DNA of 64,000 bases from contig CAVIJI010000006.1 in assembly GCA_963642885.1 (NCBI GenBank), positions 17,035 to 81,034 of the forward strand, read 5' to 3'. A model generated the notes under the pieces. That model did not search any database. It was not told where the DNA came from and saw only the letters and a list, made by a program, of their open reading frames with translations. The DNA comes from UMGS1696 sp963642885. GTDB taxonomy: Bacteria > Bacillota > Clostridia > Oscillospirales > CAG-272. Positions 25,307-35,300 of this stretch are shown here, piece by piece (positions within the stretch are counted from its first letter, which is position 1; each line of letters opens with the position of its first letter). Made by a program: the position numbers and the translations under genes.

Positions 25307-26059
25307 TCAGTTATCGGCACGGATGCTTCCGAATCCGTTTTCGTTGATCATATCTACAAGCTCTTCTCCGCCGTTCTTTACTATGACGCCGTTTTCCATT
25401 ACATGAGCGGAATCGACGGTAAGGGCTTCGAGAATACGTGTGCTGTGAGTTATTATCAAAAGTGAGCCGTGAACTCTTTCCCTGAAGAGCTGAACTCCGT
25501 TTGATACGGTGCGAACCGCATCAACGTCGAGACCGGAGTCTGTTTCGTCGAGTATTGCCAATTTCGGCTCAAGCATCAGCATCTGAAGTATTTCGGCTTT
25601 CTTTTTCTCACCGCCTGAAAAACCTACGTTGAGATCACGCTCCGCGTATGATTCGTCCATTTGAAGGAGTTTCATGGTTTCGCCGAGCTTTTTCTTGAAT
25701 TCCCAGAGACGAATTCTTTTGCCTGTTTTCTGCTCGAGCGATGAACGTATGAATGCGCTCAGAGTGACACCGGGAACCTCAAGCGGATTCTGGAATGACA
25801 GAAAAATTCCTTTTTTTGCACGTTCGTTTACGGCTAAATCGTTGATTCTTTCACCGTCGAAAATAATATCACCTGCCGTTACCGTGTATGCGGGATTTCC
25901 CGTGATGGCATATCCGAGAGTGGATTTGCCCGTTCCGTTCGGACCCATGAGTACGTGAGTTTCGTCTTCACCGACCGAAAGATCGACTCCGTGAAGTATT
26001 TCCTTTTCCCCTGCGTTTACATACAGTTTTTTTATTTCAAGCAATGTTTTGTTTTTCAT
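25307..26059 (-). CDS. sufC: SufC ABC-type ATPase
   Basis: 250-aa cytosolic ATPase of the SufBCD complex. Walker A is GPNGTGKSTL, the ABC signature is FSGGEKKKAEILQM, and Walker B is LAILDETDSGLDVD, with the SufC-specific ETDSGLD form. It is the first suf structural gene, 27 bases after the Rrf2 regulator gene, and drives conformational change in SufB/SufD. Length is standard. Confidence 0.97.
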   Translation of the reverse strand: MKNKTLLEIKKLYVNAGEKEILHGVDLSVGEDETHVLMGPNGTGKSTLGYAITGNPAYTVTAGDIIFDGERINDLAVNERAKKGIFLSFQNPLEVPGVTLSAFIRSSLEQKTGKRIRLWEFKKKLGETMKLLQMDESYAERDLNVGFSGGEKKKAEILQMLMLEPKLAILDETDSGLDVDAVRTVSNGVQLFRERVHGSLLIITHSTRILEALTVDSAHVMENGVIVKNGGEELVDMINENGFGSIRADN

Positions 26060-26086
26060 TGAATAGTCAAAATTCCTTTCGAATAT

Positions 26087-26548
26087 TTACGTGCGGATTT
26101 TCACAACTCCGCCCTCGGCGATTGAGCCGCATTTAAGAGTACTGTCTTTTTCATCAAGCAAGTCCTGAAGAGTATAGCTGTTGACATATGCGTTTATGTG
26201 ATCCTCAAGGCCTTTCCAGAATGCCATTGTGTTGCAGCAGCAGCTTCCGCCGCATTTGTTTCCGTCTTTTGTGAGACAGGATACCGGTGCAAGCTCTCCT
26301 TCGGCCGCTTCCAGAATTTCTCCGATTTTATACTCTCTCGGGGGCTTCAAAAGCTTATAACCGCCCGTTTTCCCGAGCGCGCTTTCGACAAGATTGCTTT
26401 TACAGAGTGCGGTCATAATACTTTCCAGATACTTTCTCGAGATTTCCTGTCTGGCCGCTATATCACCCAATCTGATATATCCCTCACCGTGCTGTTCGGC
26501 CATGTCAAGCATGACGCGAAGAGCGTACCGGCCTTTTGACGATATCAT
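26087..26548 (-). CDS. Rrf2-family Fe-S-sensing regulator of the suf operon
   Basis: 153 aa. An N-terminal winged helix (MISSKGRYALRVMLDMA, then ISRKYLESIMTAL as recognition region and a KTGGYKL wing) is followed by a cysteine cluster in SCLTKDGNKCGGSCCCN, the region where IscR/SufR-type proteins bind an Fe-S cluster. I infer it represses its own operon when cluster supply is sufficient. The start at 26548 is favoured by AAGGGGG upstream; in-frame GTG codons at 26551 and 26560 are alternatives. Its own promoter carries two inverted repeats. Confidence 0.9.
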   Translation of the reverse strand: MISSKGRYALRVMLDMAEQHGEGYIRLGDIAARQEISRKYLESIMTALCKSNLVESALGKTGGYKLLKPPREYKIGEILEAAEGELAPVSCLTKDGNKCGGSCCCNTMAFWKGLEDHINAYVNSYTLQDLLDEKDSTLKCGSIAEGGVVKIRT

Positions 26549-26572
26549 CACCGCGAACACCCCCTTTTAACT

Positions 26573-26626
26573 CCTATGCTTTCAATAGGTATTATACCTT
26601 TTTATTCCTATAATGTCAATGGGAAT
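26573..26626 (-). promoter_or_regulatory. consensus promoter of the suf operon with two candidate Rrf2 operators
   Basis: On the minus strand TTGACA (26614-26619) and TATAAT (26591-26596) are 17 bases apart, a perfect consensus. Two inverted repeats overlap it: ATTCC/GGAAT at 26604-26608 and 26622-26626, spanning the -35, and CCTAT/ATAGG at 26573-26577 and 26585-26589, over the transcription start. Confidence 0.75.
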
Positions 26627-26695
26627 TAAACGCAATAATCTACAGAAAAAGAAGCATAAATGTCGGATATATGTTATATTGTCACATATACACGA

Positions 26696-26727
26696 AAGCT
26701 CCCCGCGTTCGGAAACACGGGGAGCTT
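26696..26727 (-). terminator. stem-loop downstream of the GH2 gene
   Basis: AAGCTCCCCG (26696-26705) pairs with CGGGGAGCTT (26718-26727). The following T run on the minus strand is weak (TTTCG), so termination may be partial. Confidence 0.6.
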
Positions 26728-26753
26728 AAAAAACGATTTTCGGGGGATAAATC

Positions 26754-29507
26754 TTATTTTACATTGTATCCGACAGCGCCTCTTATGCCGTTTTTCTCGC
26801 CGTCGGCAGCTTGGAGAACAAGACGCATCTCGTGCTCGGTTGGCTTGTTTATTTCGAACGAAGCGTTAAGCGGGCCGTTTATGTTTTCCTTATCGGCGAT
26901 GAGAGTTCCGTCGACGTACAACAGCAAACGCCGTGCCGTTACCTGTTTAAACAATAACGTACATATATTTTCGGCATTCGGATTTTGTGTGGGGGAAACC
27001 TTGAATTTCGCACGGAAAAGCTTGTATCCGTTTGTGAAGCCGGGTTTTATTTCCCAGTCGATAAACGATATCGGTTCAAGCGAATTCATGTCGCTGTCGG
27101 CGAATTCTCTGAGTGCATCGGGCATATCGGCATATGTTTCGGCTGATACCGTTACACCCTCGATGTTTCTGTCGGCACATTCGTAAATATAATCAACCTT
27201 TGAGGGGATTATTTCAAACACCGTTTCGGATGTCTCGAGTCCTTCGCCCGAGGCACGGAATACGAGCGATTTTGCGTCGGGCTTTGTCTGGATTATAGCC
27301 TGGCAGTGGCCTGCGTAAAGACTGCGTTTCGGTTCGTGGTCGGATTCGAGACAATTCGGGTCGCCGTTTCCGACACCGAGAAGAACGCCGTCGCCTATAA
27401 TTTCAAACGAAAGCATGTTGTCCGCCGTTTCGCAGATTAATCCGTTCTCATCCGCAAGCGAGAAATTGATTACGGTTGCGTCCTCTCCGTTGCCGTACAA
27501 GGTTGATTTATAAGCCTCGGCGATGATTTTACGAGGCTTGCCCGAGGTTTTTCTTTCACAATGTGCCACTTCTTTTCCGTTTATATAGCCTATGGCGGAT
27601 AATGTACCCGCACTGAATTTTACAGACCATTCCGCGGGAGCACAGCAATCCGATTTCTTTCTGCCGAGCGAGACACCGTTTAAGAACAGCTCGACCTCAT
27701 CGCAGTTTGAAGCGGTCATCACACGCACGTCATCGCCGTCATTCCAGTTCCAGTGCGGAAGAACATATACCATGGGTTCGTCCGTGAAGCAAGCACGGTT
27801 CTGATAAAAGCTGTCCTTTGCGAAACCGCAGGTATCCATGATTCCGAACTGAGTACCGATTGACGGCCACTCGAAGGGAGTAGGCTCACCGCGGTAATCG
27901 AAGCCCGTCCAAATGAAAATACCGCCGAACCAGTCGTGCTCTCTCGTGAAGCGCCATGTATCCTTGATGCGCTGACCCCATCCCGCCGCTTCTTCGTCAT
28001 AGCCTGCGAGAACGTGAGCATCATTGTCACTCTTATAACAACCTCTTGTGGCAAAGGCGGAGTTGTTTTCCGAGCCGAAAACGGCATTCTGCGGGTAACG
28101 ACGTCTGTACTCGAGAACACCGCCGGGTACACCGTAGTTTATTCCCGTAGCATCCATGAATTTAGCCGCGCCGTCTTCATCGTTGTAGCCGCCGTTCATC
28201 GCACCCGTAATTATACGTGAATCGTCAAGGCGCAATACGGCTTGTTTCATGCGGCGGAATATCTGACCGCCTTCCTTTGTACCCTGCATGGGTTCTTCGT
28301 TGAACATTGACCACATTACAACCGACGGATGGTTTCTGTCACGTTTTACCATGGTTTCAACATGGCGGATAACCTCTGGACGTGATTCGAATCGGCGGTT
28401 TTCATCCATTACGAGCAGGCCGAGTCTATCGCATGCGTCCAGGATTTCCTTTGCCGGCATATTGTGAGAGCAACGGTAAGCGTTTGTTCCGAGATCCTTA
28501 AGACGTTTGATACGGTAATACTGTATGGAGTCCGGTACGGCGACTCCGACTCCCGCATGGTCTTGGTGGTTGCAGGTGCCCTTGAGCTTAATCGGTCTGC
28601 CGTTGAGGAAAAATCCCTTGTCGGGGTCGGCAGTGAAGGTTCTGAAACCGAAGGTCGTTTCCTCTTCGTCGGTTTCGCAGTCCGATATAAGCGAGAAGCG
28701 TGCGGTGTAAAGCTCGGGGTCGTCTACATCCCATCTTGCGGGATCCGTAATTATAAGAGTATGACGAGCTGTTGCCTTTCCGTCGGCGGGACAGGTGAAC
28801 TGTTCGCTTTCGCCCACGGCTACCGTGTCGCCGTTATACATAAGCTCCGTGCGGATGCGGAACGACTTATCACAGTATGAATTGTTCTCTGCCGTTGCCT
28901 CGCAGATGACTCTCCAGTCGTTTTCGCTTTCCTCGATAAGCTCGGGCTTTGCGAATATGCTGTCATGCTCGATATGGAACGGTTCCTTGACTATAAGCTT
29001 CACATGACGGTATATGCCTGCGCCTTCATACCACCATCCCTCGGTAGTCAGGCCGTCTATATATACCGCAATGACATTGGTTCTGTCACCGAAGAACGCG
29101 CGGTCTGTTACGTCAATGTCAAGCGGAGCATACGCCGAGAAGGAGCGTCCGACAAGTGAGCCGTTGAAATAGATGCGTGCGGTAACCGCTATACCCTCGA
29201 ATGATAAAAGTATGTGCTTTCCGTCGTATTCACGCGGAAGCTTGAATGATTTACGATACCATGCGTTGTGTCTTCTTTTGTATCCGTGGGAAATCAGGTT
29301 TTCGGGTGCGAATTCGGTTTCCGTAAGATAGTCGTGCGGGATGTTTACCACCCTCCATGAGCTGTCATCAAGTGCGCGAGAGGGAATTCCGCGTTCCTGA
29401 CCCGCCTTCGATGAATTATACGAGTCCGAATGTGTCTTTGCGGCTTCCGTTTCTCCCTCGCCGGGGAGAAAACGCCATTCTTTGTCGAGAAGAAAAACTT
29501 TTCTCAT
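26754..29507 (-). CDS. glycoside hydrolase family 2 protein, beta-galactosidase-like
   Basis: 917 aa, no signal peptide, so cytoplasmic. The order of domains is an N-terminal jelly roll (RKSFKLPREYDGK), an Ig-like domain, a TIM barrel with the acid/base E404 in WSMFNEEP and nucleophile E480 in FGSENNS, then DUF4982-like C-terminal sandwich domains. GH2 enzymes cleave beta-galactosides, glucuronides or mannosides; the FDYRGEPTPFEWPSIG stretch is common in beta-galactosidase-like members. The start at 29507 has AAAGG nine bases upstream; the ATG at 29513 is too close to that site. It is a single-gene unit with a consensus promoter and operator-like repeat. Confidence 0.88.
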   Translation of the reverse strand: MRKVFLLDKEWRFLPGEGETEAAKTHSDSYNSSKAGQERGIPSRALDDSSWRVVNIPHDYLTETEFAPENLISHGYKRRHNAWYRKSFKLPREYDGKHILLSFEGIAVTARIYFNGSLVGRSFSAYAPLDIDVTDRAFFGDRTNVIAVYIDGLTTEGWWYEGAGIYRHVKLIVKEPFHIEHDSIFAKPELIEESENDWRVICEATAENNSYCDKSFRIRTELMYNGDTVAVGESEQFTCPADGKATARHTLIITDPARWDVDDPELYTARFSLISDCETDEEETTFGFRTFTADPDKGFFLNGRPIKLKGTCNHQDHAGVGVAVPDSIQYYRIKRLKDLGTNAYRCSHNMPAKEILDACDRLGLLVMDENRRFESRPEVIRHVETMVKRDRNHPSVVMWSMFNEEPMQGTKEGGQIFRRMKQAVLRLDDSRIITGAMNGGYNDEDGAAKFMDATGINYGVPGGVLEYRRRYPQNAVFGSENNSAFATRGCYKSDNDAHVLAGYDEEAAGWGQRIKDTWRFTREHDWFGGIFIWTGFDYRGEPTPFEWPSIGTQFGIMDTCGFAKDSFYQNRACFTDEPMVYVLPHWNWNDGDDVRVMTASNCDEVELFLNGVSLGRKKSDCCAPAEWSVKFSAGTLSAIGYINGKEVAHCERKTSGKPRKIIAEAYKSTLYGNGEDATVINFSLADENGLICETADNMLSFEIIGDGVLLGVGNGDPNCLESDHEPKRSLYAGHCQAIIQTKPDAKSLVFRASGEGLETSETVFEIIPSKVDYIYECADRNIEGVTVSAETYADMPDALREFADSDMNSLEPISFIDWEIKPGFTNGYKLFRAKFKVSPTQNPNAENICTLLFKQVTARRLLLYVDGTLIADKENINGPLNASFEINKPTEHEMRLVLQAADGEKNGIRGAVGYNVK

Positions 29508-29554
29508 ACACATTATCCTTTCTTTGCTTTTGTGTGCGATATTATTATATACTG

Positions 29555-29594
29555 ATTATATCATACCGATGATTTTGTGTCAAGATGACAAAAT
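29555..29594 (-). promoter_or_regulatory. consensus promoter of the GH2 gene with overlapping operator-like repeat
   Basis: On the minus strand TTGACA (29578-29583) and TATAAT (29555-29560) are 17 bases apart. An inverted repeat ATTTTGT/ACAAAAT (29572-29578 and 29588-29594) brackets the -35, the placement of a repressor site. No regulator gene is adjacent. Confidence 0.75.
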
Positions 29595-29639
29595 ACGGGC
29601 AACAATCCTACTTTTGTACAGCAACGTTCCGCTATACTC

Positions 29640-29668
29640 TTGACTTTTTTTGCGAATATGTGTAAAAT
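29640..29668 (+). promoter_or_regulatory. sigma-A promoter of the ECF sigma operon
   Basis: TTGACT (29640-29645) and TAAAAT (29663-29668) are 17 bases apart, with GGGGAGGTG ahead of the ATG at 29704. Confidence 0.72.
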
Positions 29669-29703
29669 AGTAGAGTGATTATGTATATTGGGGAGGTGTT
29701 CGC

Positions 29704-30261
29704 ATGACAGACGAAAGACTTTATCTTGATTATATGAACGGTGCGGAAGAAGCGGCAAGCGTGCTGGTCGAAAAATACGGCGACAGTCTGACGCTGTTTA
29801 TTTGCGGATACATCCGGGACGAACATGACGCGGAGGATTTGATGATAGAAGCGTTTGCGAGGATGTTTGTTCGGCTCAGACCGATATCCGAGCAAAACGA
29901 AGGCAGCTTTAAGGCGTATCTCTTCAAAGTAGGAAGAAACCTTGCGCTCAGACATATGGGAAAGCACAGCTTGCCGTTTATCGGCTTCGACGATATAGAA
30001 TTCGAGCCTTACGAGGCTGAACATGCGGAGCTGTCGGTTATACAGGATGAAAAGAACAATGAGCTGTATTCGGCTCTGATGAAGCTGAAAACCGAATACA
30101 GGGAAGCGCTGTATCTTGTGTATATAAACGAAATGAATTACGCGGATGCCGCAAAGGTACTCGGCAAAAGCGAAAAGCAGATTACCAATCTCATCTATCG
30201 CGGTAAGCAGAGTCTTCGTGCGATACTCGAAAAGAAAGGATATACATATGAGGACCAATGA
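29704..30261 (+). CDS. ECF-type RNA polymerase sigma factor
   Basis: 185 aa. Region 2 is visible in EDLMIEAFARMFVRL and FKAYLFKVGRNLAL, and region 4 helix-turn-helix in REALYLVYINEMNYADAAKVLGKSEKQITNLIYRGKQSL, here read as the YADAAKVLGKS and ITNLIYRGK halves. There is no extra C-terminal domain. The next gene starts inside its last codons, so the two are translationally coupled. That gene and its neighbours encode membrane proteins including a PrsW-like protease, pointing to control by membrane sequestration and proteolysis. Its own promoter looks sigma-A dependent. Confidence 0.9.
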   Translation: MTDERLYLDYMNGAEEAASVLVEKYGDSLTLFICGYIRDEHDAEDLMIEAFARMFVRLRPISEQNEGSFKAYLFKVGRNLALRHMGKHSLPFIGFDDIEFEPYEAEHAELSVIQDEKNNELYSALMKLKTEYREALYLVYINEMNYADAAKVLGKSEKQITNLIYRGKQSLRAILEKKGYTYEDQ

Positions 30262-30574
30262 AGAACGTCTCTGTGAGATTAATAAGAGAAAAAACATGCT
30301 TATAATAATAAAAGGCGAAAGGCGCAGAATGGCTCTCAAAGCGGCCGCGGCACTGGTCAGCGTTTGTCTTGTCATCTTTATCGGTACTTATATCTGCTCC
30401 CTTGATGTGTCATACGGCGACATACAGTGCGGCGGAACAGGATCGGCGAGTATAATCGTCGACGGCGGCAGAGCGGGATATGTAATTGTCGGAGTGATTT
30501 GCTTTTTACTCGGAGTATTTATGACATTTTTAATGCATAAGCTGCATGATATAAACAAAAAGGGTGACAAATGA
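30248..30574 (+). CDS. small two-TM protein, candidate anti-sigma factor
   Basis: 108 aa. A charged cytoplasmic N terminus (EERLCEINKRK, then RRR) is followed by a membrane segment at about residues 31-50, a short Gly-rich outer loop (GGTGSASIIVDGG) and a second segment at about 75-97. There is no zinc-binding HxxxCxxC anti-sigma motif. Overlap of 14 bases with the sigma gene and one membrane topology fit an anti-sigma factor. A related protein is encoded at 32009-32314, ahead of the SLH giant. The start at 30248 has AAGG upstream; the open frame is longer but only over the sigma gene. Confidence 0.65.
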   Translation: MRTNEERLCEINKRKNMLIIIKGERRRMALKAAAALVSVCLVIFIGTYICSLDVSYGDIQCGGTGSASIIVDGGRAGYVIVGVICFLLGVFMTFLMHKLHDINKKGDK

Positions 30575-31191
30575 GCTTCGAACTTATAGAAAGTATTTTC
30601 CAGACGGTTATACTGTTCGCAATGACAGTTTCCGCTTTTGTAATGTCACTGATTAAAAAAAGCCGTGCCGTTATGCTGCTCTCTCTCGGTTACGGCGGCT
30701 TTTTGGCGGGCATCCTGTTTTATTCTCTGCATATATACATACTCGGATATACACCGAAGATATTCTACGTAGCGGAAATATCATGGCTTGCCGCATATCT
30801 GTTTATTTTTTCGACACTTTATCTGAGATTTCTGAAATACGCGAAGCCCCGCTTCGAGCTTAAGCAGGCCGTCATTTCATTCATTCCCGCACTGGTATCG
30901 TTTGCGTTCAAGATGTTCGGCCCGTCATATATTACCGCGGGAGCTTTTTCCGTTTTGGCGGGATTGATTACGTATTACTCGCTGTGCGGTATCAAAGCAA
31001 AAGGGCGAAAAAACAGCCGTACCGAGACTATGCTCGTCGTCTGCATTGTGTTGCAGCTTATGCTGTACATAGTGTCGGGATTCATGGTTGACGAAACGGT
31101 GTTTAATCCGTATTATGCCGTTGATATGACGTTTACGGTGTGCCTTGCGCTTCTTCTCCCTATAATATGTAAAGAGGAAAACCATATATGA
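30571..31191 (+). CDS. multi-pass membrane protein of unknown function
   Basis: 206 aa, mostly hydrophobic, with six or seven likely membrane helices; short basic loops (KKSR, KAKGRKNSR) suggest the cytoplasmic side. I recognise no catalytic motif. The ATG overlaps the previous stop as ATGA, and the next gene overlaps in the same way, so it is a fixed member of the sigma-factor operon. It may be a sensor or a partner of the PrsW-like protease. Unrecognised. Confidence 0.7.
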   Translation: MSFELIESIFQTVILFAMTVSAFVMSLIKKSRAVMLLSLGYGGFLAGILFYSLHIYILGYTPKIFYVAEISWLAAYLFIFSTLYLRFLKYAKPRFELKQAVISFIPALVSFAFKMFGPSYITAGAFSVLAGLITYYSLCGIKAKGRKNSRTETMLVVCIVLQLMLYIVSGFMVDETVFNPYYAVDMTFTVCLALLLPIICKEENHI

Positions 31192-31835
31192 CGTATGTCG
31201 AAAATATATATATATGTATTGTACTGCCGCTTTTTGTGTCGCTGTTGTTTTTGAAGGGAAAGGCACGCGAGTGTACATTGTTTGTCGCGATCGGTATGTC
31301 GATGTGCTATCTCAGCGCGTATGTCAACAGCTTTTTTACCGCATACTATATGACCGATGCCGTGACGGCGGCAATTGAAATCTCTCCCGTGTGCGAGGAG
31401 ATAATGAAGCTGATTCCGCTCCTGATATTTATTGAGATATTCGAACCAGAAAAGAGCGATATATCCACCGCAGCCGTTGCGATTGCCGTGGGCTTTGCGA
31501 CATTCGAGAATGTATGCTTTCTCAGCGAAAACGGCGCCGAGGATTTCCTCTATATGTTCGCGAGAGGCATATCCGCAGGCGCGCTTCATGTCCTGTGCGG
31601 CGCGGTTATGGGGTACGGTATCGCCTATGTATTCAAATTCAAGTGGCTTATGCTGACAGGCTGCGTGGGCATACTCGGCTTGTCGGTTGTGCTCCACGCA
31701 CTGTATAATCTGATGATAACGGCGGACGGGGCAATGCGCGGTGCGGGATATGTATTTCCGTCACTGCTGATAGTATTGTTTTACTGCACGAAGGGTTACA
31801 TCGAAAAAAACAGATTATTCGAAAAATTACAATAA
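31188..31835 (+). CDS. PrsW-like intramembrane protease
   Basis: 215 aa with about seven membrane helices. The PrsW motifs are in order: EExxK at E70-E71-K74 (VCEEIMKL), GFATFENVCF with F106-E107-N108, H134 (GALHVLCG) and HALYN with H170. In Bacillus, PrsW cuts the anti-sigma factor RsiW to release SigW; here the protease lies in the same operon as an ECF sigma factor and a candidate anti-sigma, so a similar release step is the natural inference. ATGA overlap with the upstream gene; an intrinsic terminator follows at once. Confidence 0.82.
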   Translation: MTYVENIYICIVLPLFVSLLFLKGKARECTLFVAIGMSMCYLSAYVNSFFTAYYMTDAVTAAIEISPVCEEIMKLIPLLIFIEIFEPEKSDISTAAVAIAVGFATFENVCFLSENGAEDFLYMFARGISAGALHVLCGAVMGYGIAYVFKFKWLMLTGCVGILGLSVVLHALYNLMITADGAMRGAGYVFPSLLIVLFYCTKGYIEKNRLFEKLQ

Positions 31836-31836
31836 T

Positions 31837-31882
31837 AAAACAGCTTATTTCGCGGGTATATCACGTGGAATAAGCTGTTTTT
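31837..31882 (+). terminator. intrinsic terminator of the sigma/PrsW operon
   Basis: AAAACAGCTTATT (31837-31849) pairs with AATAAGCTGTTTT (31869-31881), followed by a T run. Confidence 0.85.
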
Positions 31883-32008
31883 ATGATTTTTTTGATAAAA
31901 ATATAAAAAAATATGAAAAAAGGTGAGAGTTTTTTACTTTTTCCGTATTATATATATTAAATCCTAATTTGATATCGTGGTTAATTCGAAGTGAAGGAGG
32001 AGAATCTA

Positions 32009-32314
32009 TTGAAGCGCAGATATACCGTGTCCGAGCGGGTTTCGGCTGTCCAAACAAAGACCGCGCAGTATCGCGTAAAACTCGACAGAAAAATAGCGAG
32101 AATGTTGAGTGCTGTGTGTGTTATGCTTTTGTTCGGCCTTGTCAGCATTGTATTTACGGCGGATACATCCGCCACGACCGCAATACTCGGCGGCTGCAGT
32201 TCGGTATTATTGTACGGTTCGAACGGAAAATACGCGGTTGTGGGCATTCTTTCGTTTGTAATCGGAACGCTTTTGGCGCTGACCGCGCTCAAACTCGGAA
32301 AAAGGAAGATTTAA
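32009..32314 (+). CDS. small two-TM protein, paralog of the candidate anti-sigma
   Basis: 101 aa from a TTG start at 32009, chosen because AAGGAGGAG lies six bases upstream; an in-frame GTG at 31991 overlaps that site. It shares its plan with the 30248-30574 protein: a charged N terminus (SERVSAVQTK against EERLCEINKR), a first membrane helix at about 33-51, a Gly-rich loop (GGCSSVLLYGSNG against GGTGSASIIVDGG), then a second helix (YAVVGILSFVIGTLL against YVIVGVICFLLGVFM). It sits 34 bases before the SLH giant, in the same operon. The function is unknown; a membrane partner of that protein or a duplicated anti-sigma is possible. Confidence 0.7.
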   Translation: MKRRYTVSERVSAVQTKTAQYRVKLDRKIARMLSAVCVMLLFGLVSIVFTADTSATTAILGGCSSVLLYGSNGKYAVVGILSFVIGTLLALTALKLGKRKI

Positions 32315-32348
32315 GACACTTTTTGATTTTAAACGCAGGAGGGTGAAA

Positions 32349-35300
32349 ATGTTATTAAGAAAGAGTCGGAATTCATTCAAAAGAATAATTTCGATGATAC
32401 TTACTCTTTGTATGGTTATGTCCCTGTTCCCGCTGTCGGTATTCGCGTCCGAAGCCGATGAGGTTGAAGCAGAGGCAGAAGCCGCATGGAAAAGAATGCT
32501 TGAAATAGGGCTTGTCGATGAGAACGGAGAGCTTATAGAGGATACCTCTTTCGTCCTCGCCGACGGAAGAGAAGCATATTCGATAGATGAGTTTCTCGAA
32601 ATGATAGACGAGGAGGATACCGACCCCGATATGACGGTAACCGTATGGGGAAGCGGCTCCGTTGCCACTATTCAGGAAATAGTGTACGCCTTGTCAATCG
32701 AATATGAAATGCAGGACATAACCGCATCACTACAGTATATTTCCGAAAACGGTACGAATGATGCAAATGGTGCGGACGAAACAAACGATACGGCGGATAC
32801 GGGTTCGATTCCGCGTCTTGTGGTTTCAAGTGTCGTAGGAGACGCATATTTTCAGGTAAATTTCGAGCTTCAGGATGAGGAAGGAAACCCCATAGAAGCG
32901 GACGAGGATATTACCTTTGACGTCGGTATGTTCGGCGACATTGACGACTGGTTCACGGAGGAGTTGTCGGTCGGAAGAAATACAGGCATTACCTTCGGCG
33001 ATACGGTAGGCATCAATAAATATGTTTCGCGTACTATCGCAACAGGTAAGAGCTCTGTCGATATTTATTACAATACAAACCGTCTCGAGACGGACATGGA
33101 GAACATATACCGTACTGCCGGTGAGCCGAATTCGTCGAGACCGGATTTTTGGGCAGGCTATCTTCCGTTTATAGTTCAGATAAAGAATCTGCGCGGAGCC
33201 GTAATCGAGAACAACGGTATTTGGACCGACGCGGCGGCGGTTAAGCTGTCGTATGAGAGAAAAGAAACGGTTGATAATTTTTTTTACACTGGCGGAGCCA
33301 ACGGTACTACTACAATCGACTCGACAGCACTTACGGCGATAAACCAAATATCGGATATAACATACACTAAGGCATTTGTGTATGACTTTTCCGTAGATGA
33401 CTTAAAATTAACCGACGCGGAAAAAAGAAAACTGCGTTTGTTATATGAAAACGGCGCATGTGATACAATCACAACAAACTTAACAATCACAGGAAACGCT
33501 GATTATAATAAATCTGATATAATTTCAGCATCGAATACTTCCTTATATGTGAAATTGTCGGATGAAAATTGGTATCCTGCCGACGTAGAAAGTCGTGTTT
33601 ATTCGGAGTGCAATTACGATAACTCGAGAGGTTTTAACCATACACTGTACAAAACCACTTTTGGCTTCAAACTGCCGTACACTGCGGTGTATGCGAATAC
33701 CGAAGTTCAGATAAATACTACTGTCGACCAAATTGCATTTGTCGTTGTTGAGAATACTGACAACGATGGAAGTTACAATAACCTATATTTCAGTGTCTCT
33801 GATGCCTCCACCGTTATAATGAAATACCCGATTGGTTATTCCGCACCTACCGTAGAGAGCGTGAGTGTAGTCGGTAATCAGACTGAATTTTATGTGGGAC
33901 AGTATGTACCGATACTCGTGGAGTTCTCCGCGCCTGTTATGACAGGTGATGGCAGCAACACTGCCAGAGTAGAGCTTGTGCTGTCCGACGGAACAACACT
34001 GACAGAGGTTGACACGGACAGTGAGGGCTGCACCGTTATCCATGACGGTACAGCAGGTGCGACCGTATCCGCAAGCCGTTTGTTCCTGTACGAGGTTAAA
34101 GCGGTAGATAATACGGAAATTACGGTAAGCGGCATCAACGGTGGCAAAGGTGTGACCGATTCTTTCGGTAATGTAATAGTAGAGAACATAACCTTCGATA
34201 CACCGATAACGCTGTCCGCTCATCTTAACACTACCTTACCCGAGCACAGCATAAACAGTGTCGAGGTAACGGCGGGAACATTCGATGAGCATAACGGAGA
34301 CGAGTATATTACATACACCGTATCCGCGTCTACCGAACAGACCGACACCGCATACAAGCAGCTTTGGAGCAATTACGATCCCGATACATGCGGATACAAG
34401 GTTATCGCGGTATTCGACGGTGACTATTCATCGTCTGCCGCTATCGCTCCCATAGTTCTTACAATCGAGGGTGATGACGGTGTGCTCACGGGAAGCGTAA
34501 ATCTGCCGAAGGTTTACGCCGACGATGAAAACGCGGATCTGACACACAGCGTACAGCTTTATGTTGTGCGTAACGGCGTGTATGTTCCCGTCAACGCGTA
34601 CACCTCGTTCACCGAGAGAGAAGTGGTAAAGGCTCCCGATGACGCGTATACACTGTCTGCCGAAAAAGAGCCGCTTTATATAACTGACGCAGCGGCTTAT
34701 TACCTTACGGTGGATAAGAATACAACGAAATCGTGGACGTACGACGGAGATGACGACTACGAGCTTGTTCTCGACAGAGATGATGTCATTTCCCTGAACT
34801 ACAACAAGACCACAAAGAAATACGCGATGATTACCTTGGGCGTGGGTGAGGTTAATATACACGCAGTAGCTAAAAACGGAAGCGGAGACGAGAACAACAG
34901 CAACACATGCTCCAATACCCTTAAGGTTACCGTTCTCTCGGGCTCTACTCCGGCGATTGTTTTCCCGACAAACGCGAATACATATACAACCCGTTCGGGT
35001 GACGACTGCACTCTCATGTTCGCAAGCAATCTGAGTGCAATGGACGGCGACGGAGATTATGTAAACAAGAATATCGAGGTAAAGCTCACGGAAAAGGGAA
35101 GCGGAAATACGGTATGGAGTACGACAATAGACCGTTATTCGACATCGATTACCGTTCCCGGTGAATACCTTACGACAATTTCAACAGACGGTGAACCTAC
35201 ATACACAGTAGAGCTGAAGACTACTGCATCGGACGGCGATATTTCCACAATGGGATATATTGTTGTTCTTCCTCAGCCCGCATACGTAACACTCAACATT

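Noticed and set aside
31880..32000. Possible ECF-type promoter before the second two-TM gene
   Set aside because: No convincing GAAC-type -35 with CGT -10 shared with the sigma operon start; the A/T-rich stretch allows many false hits.
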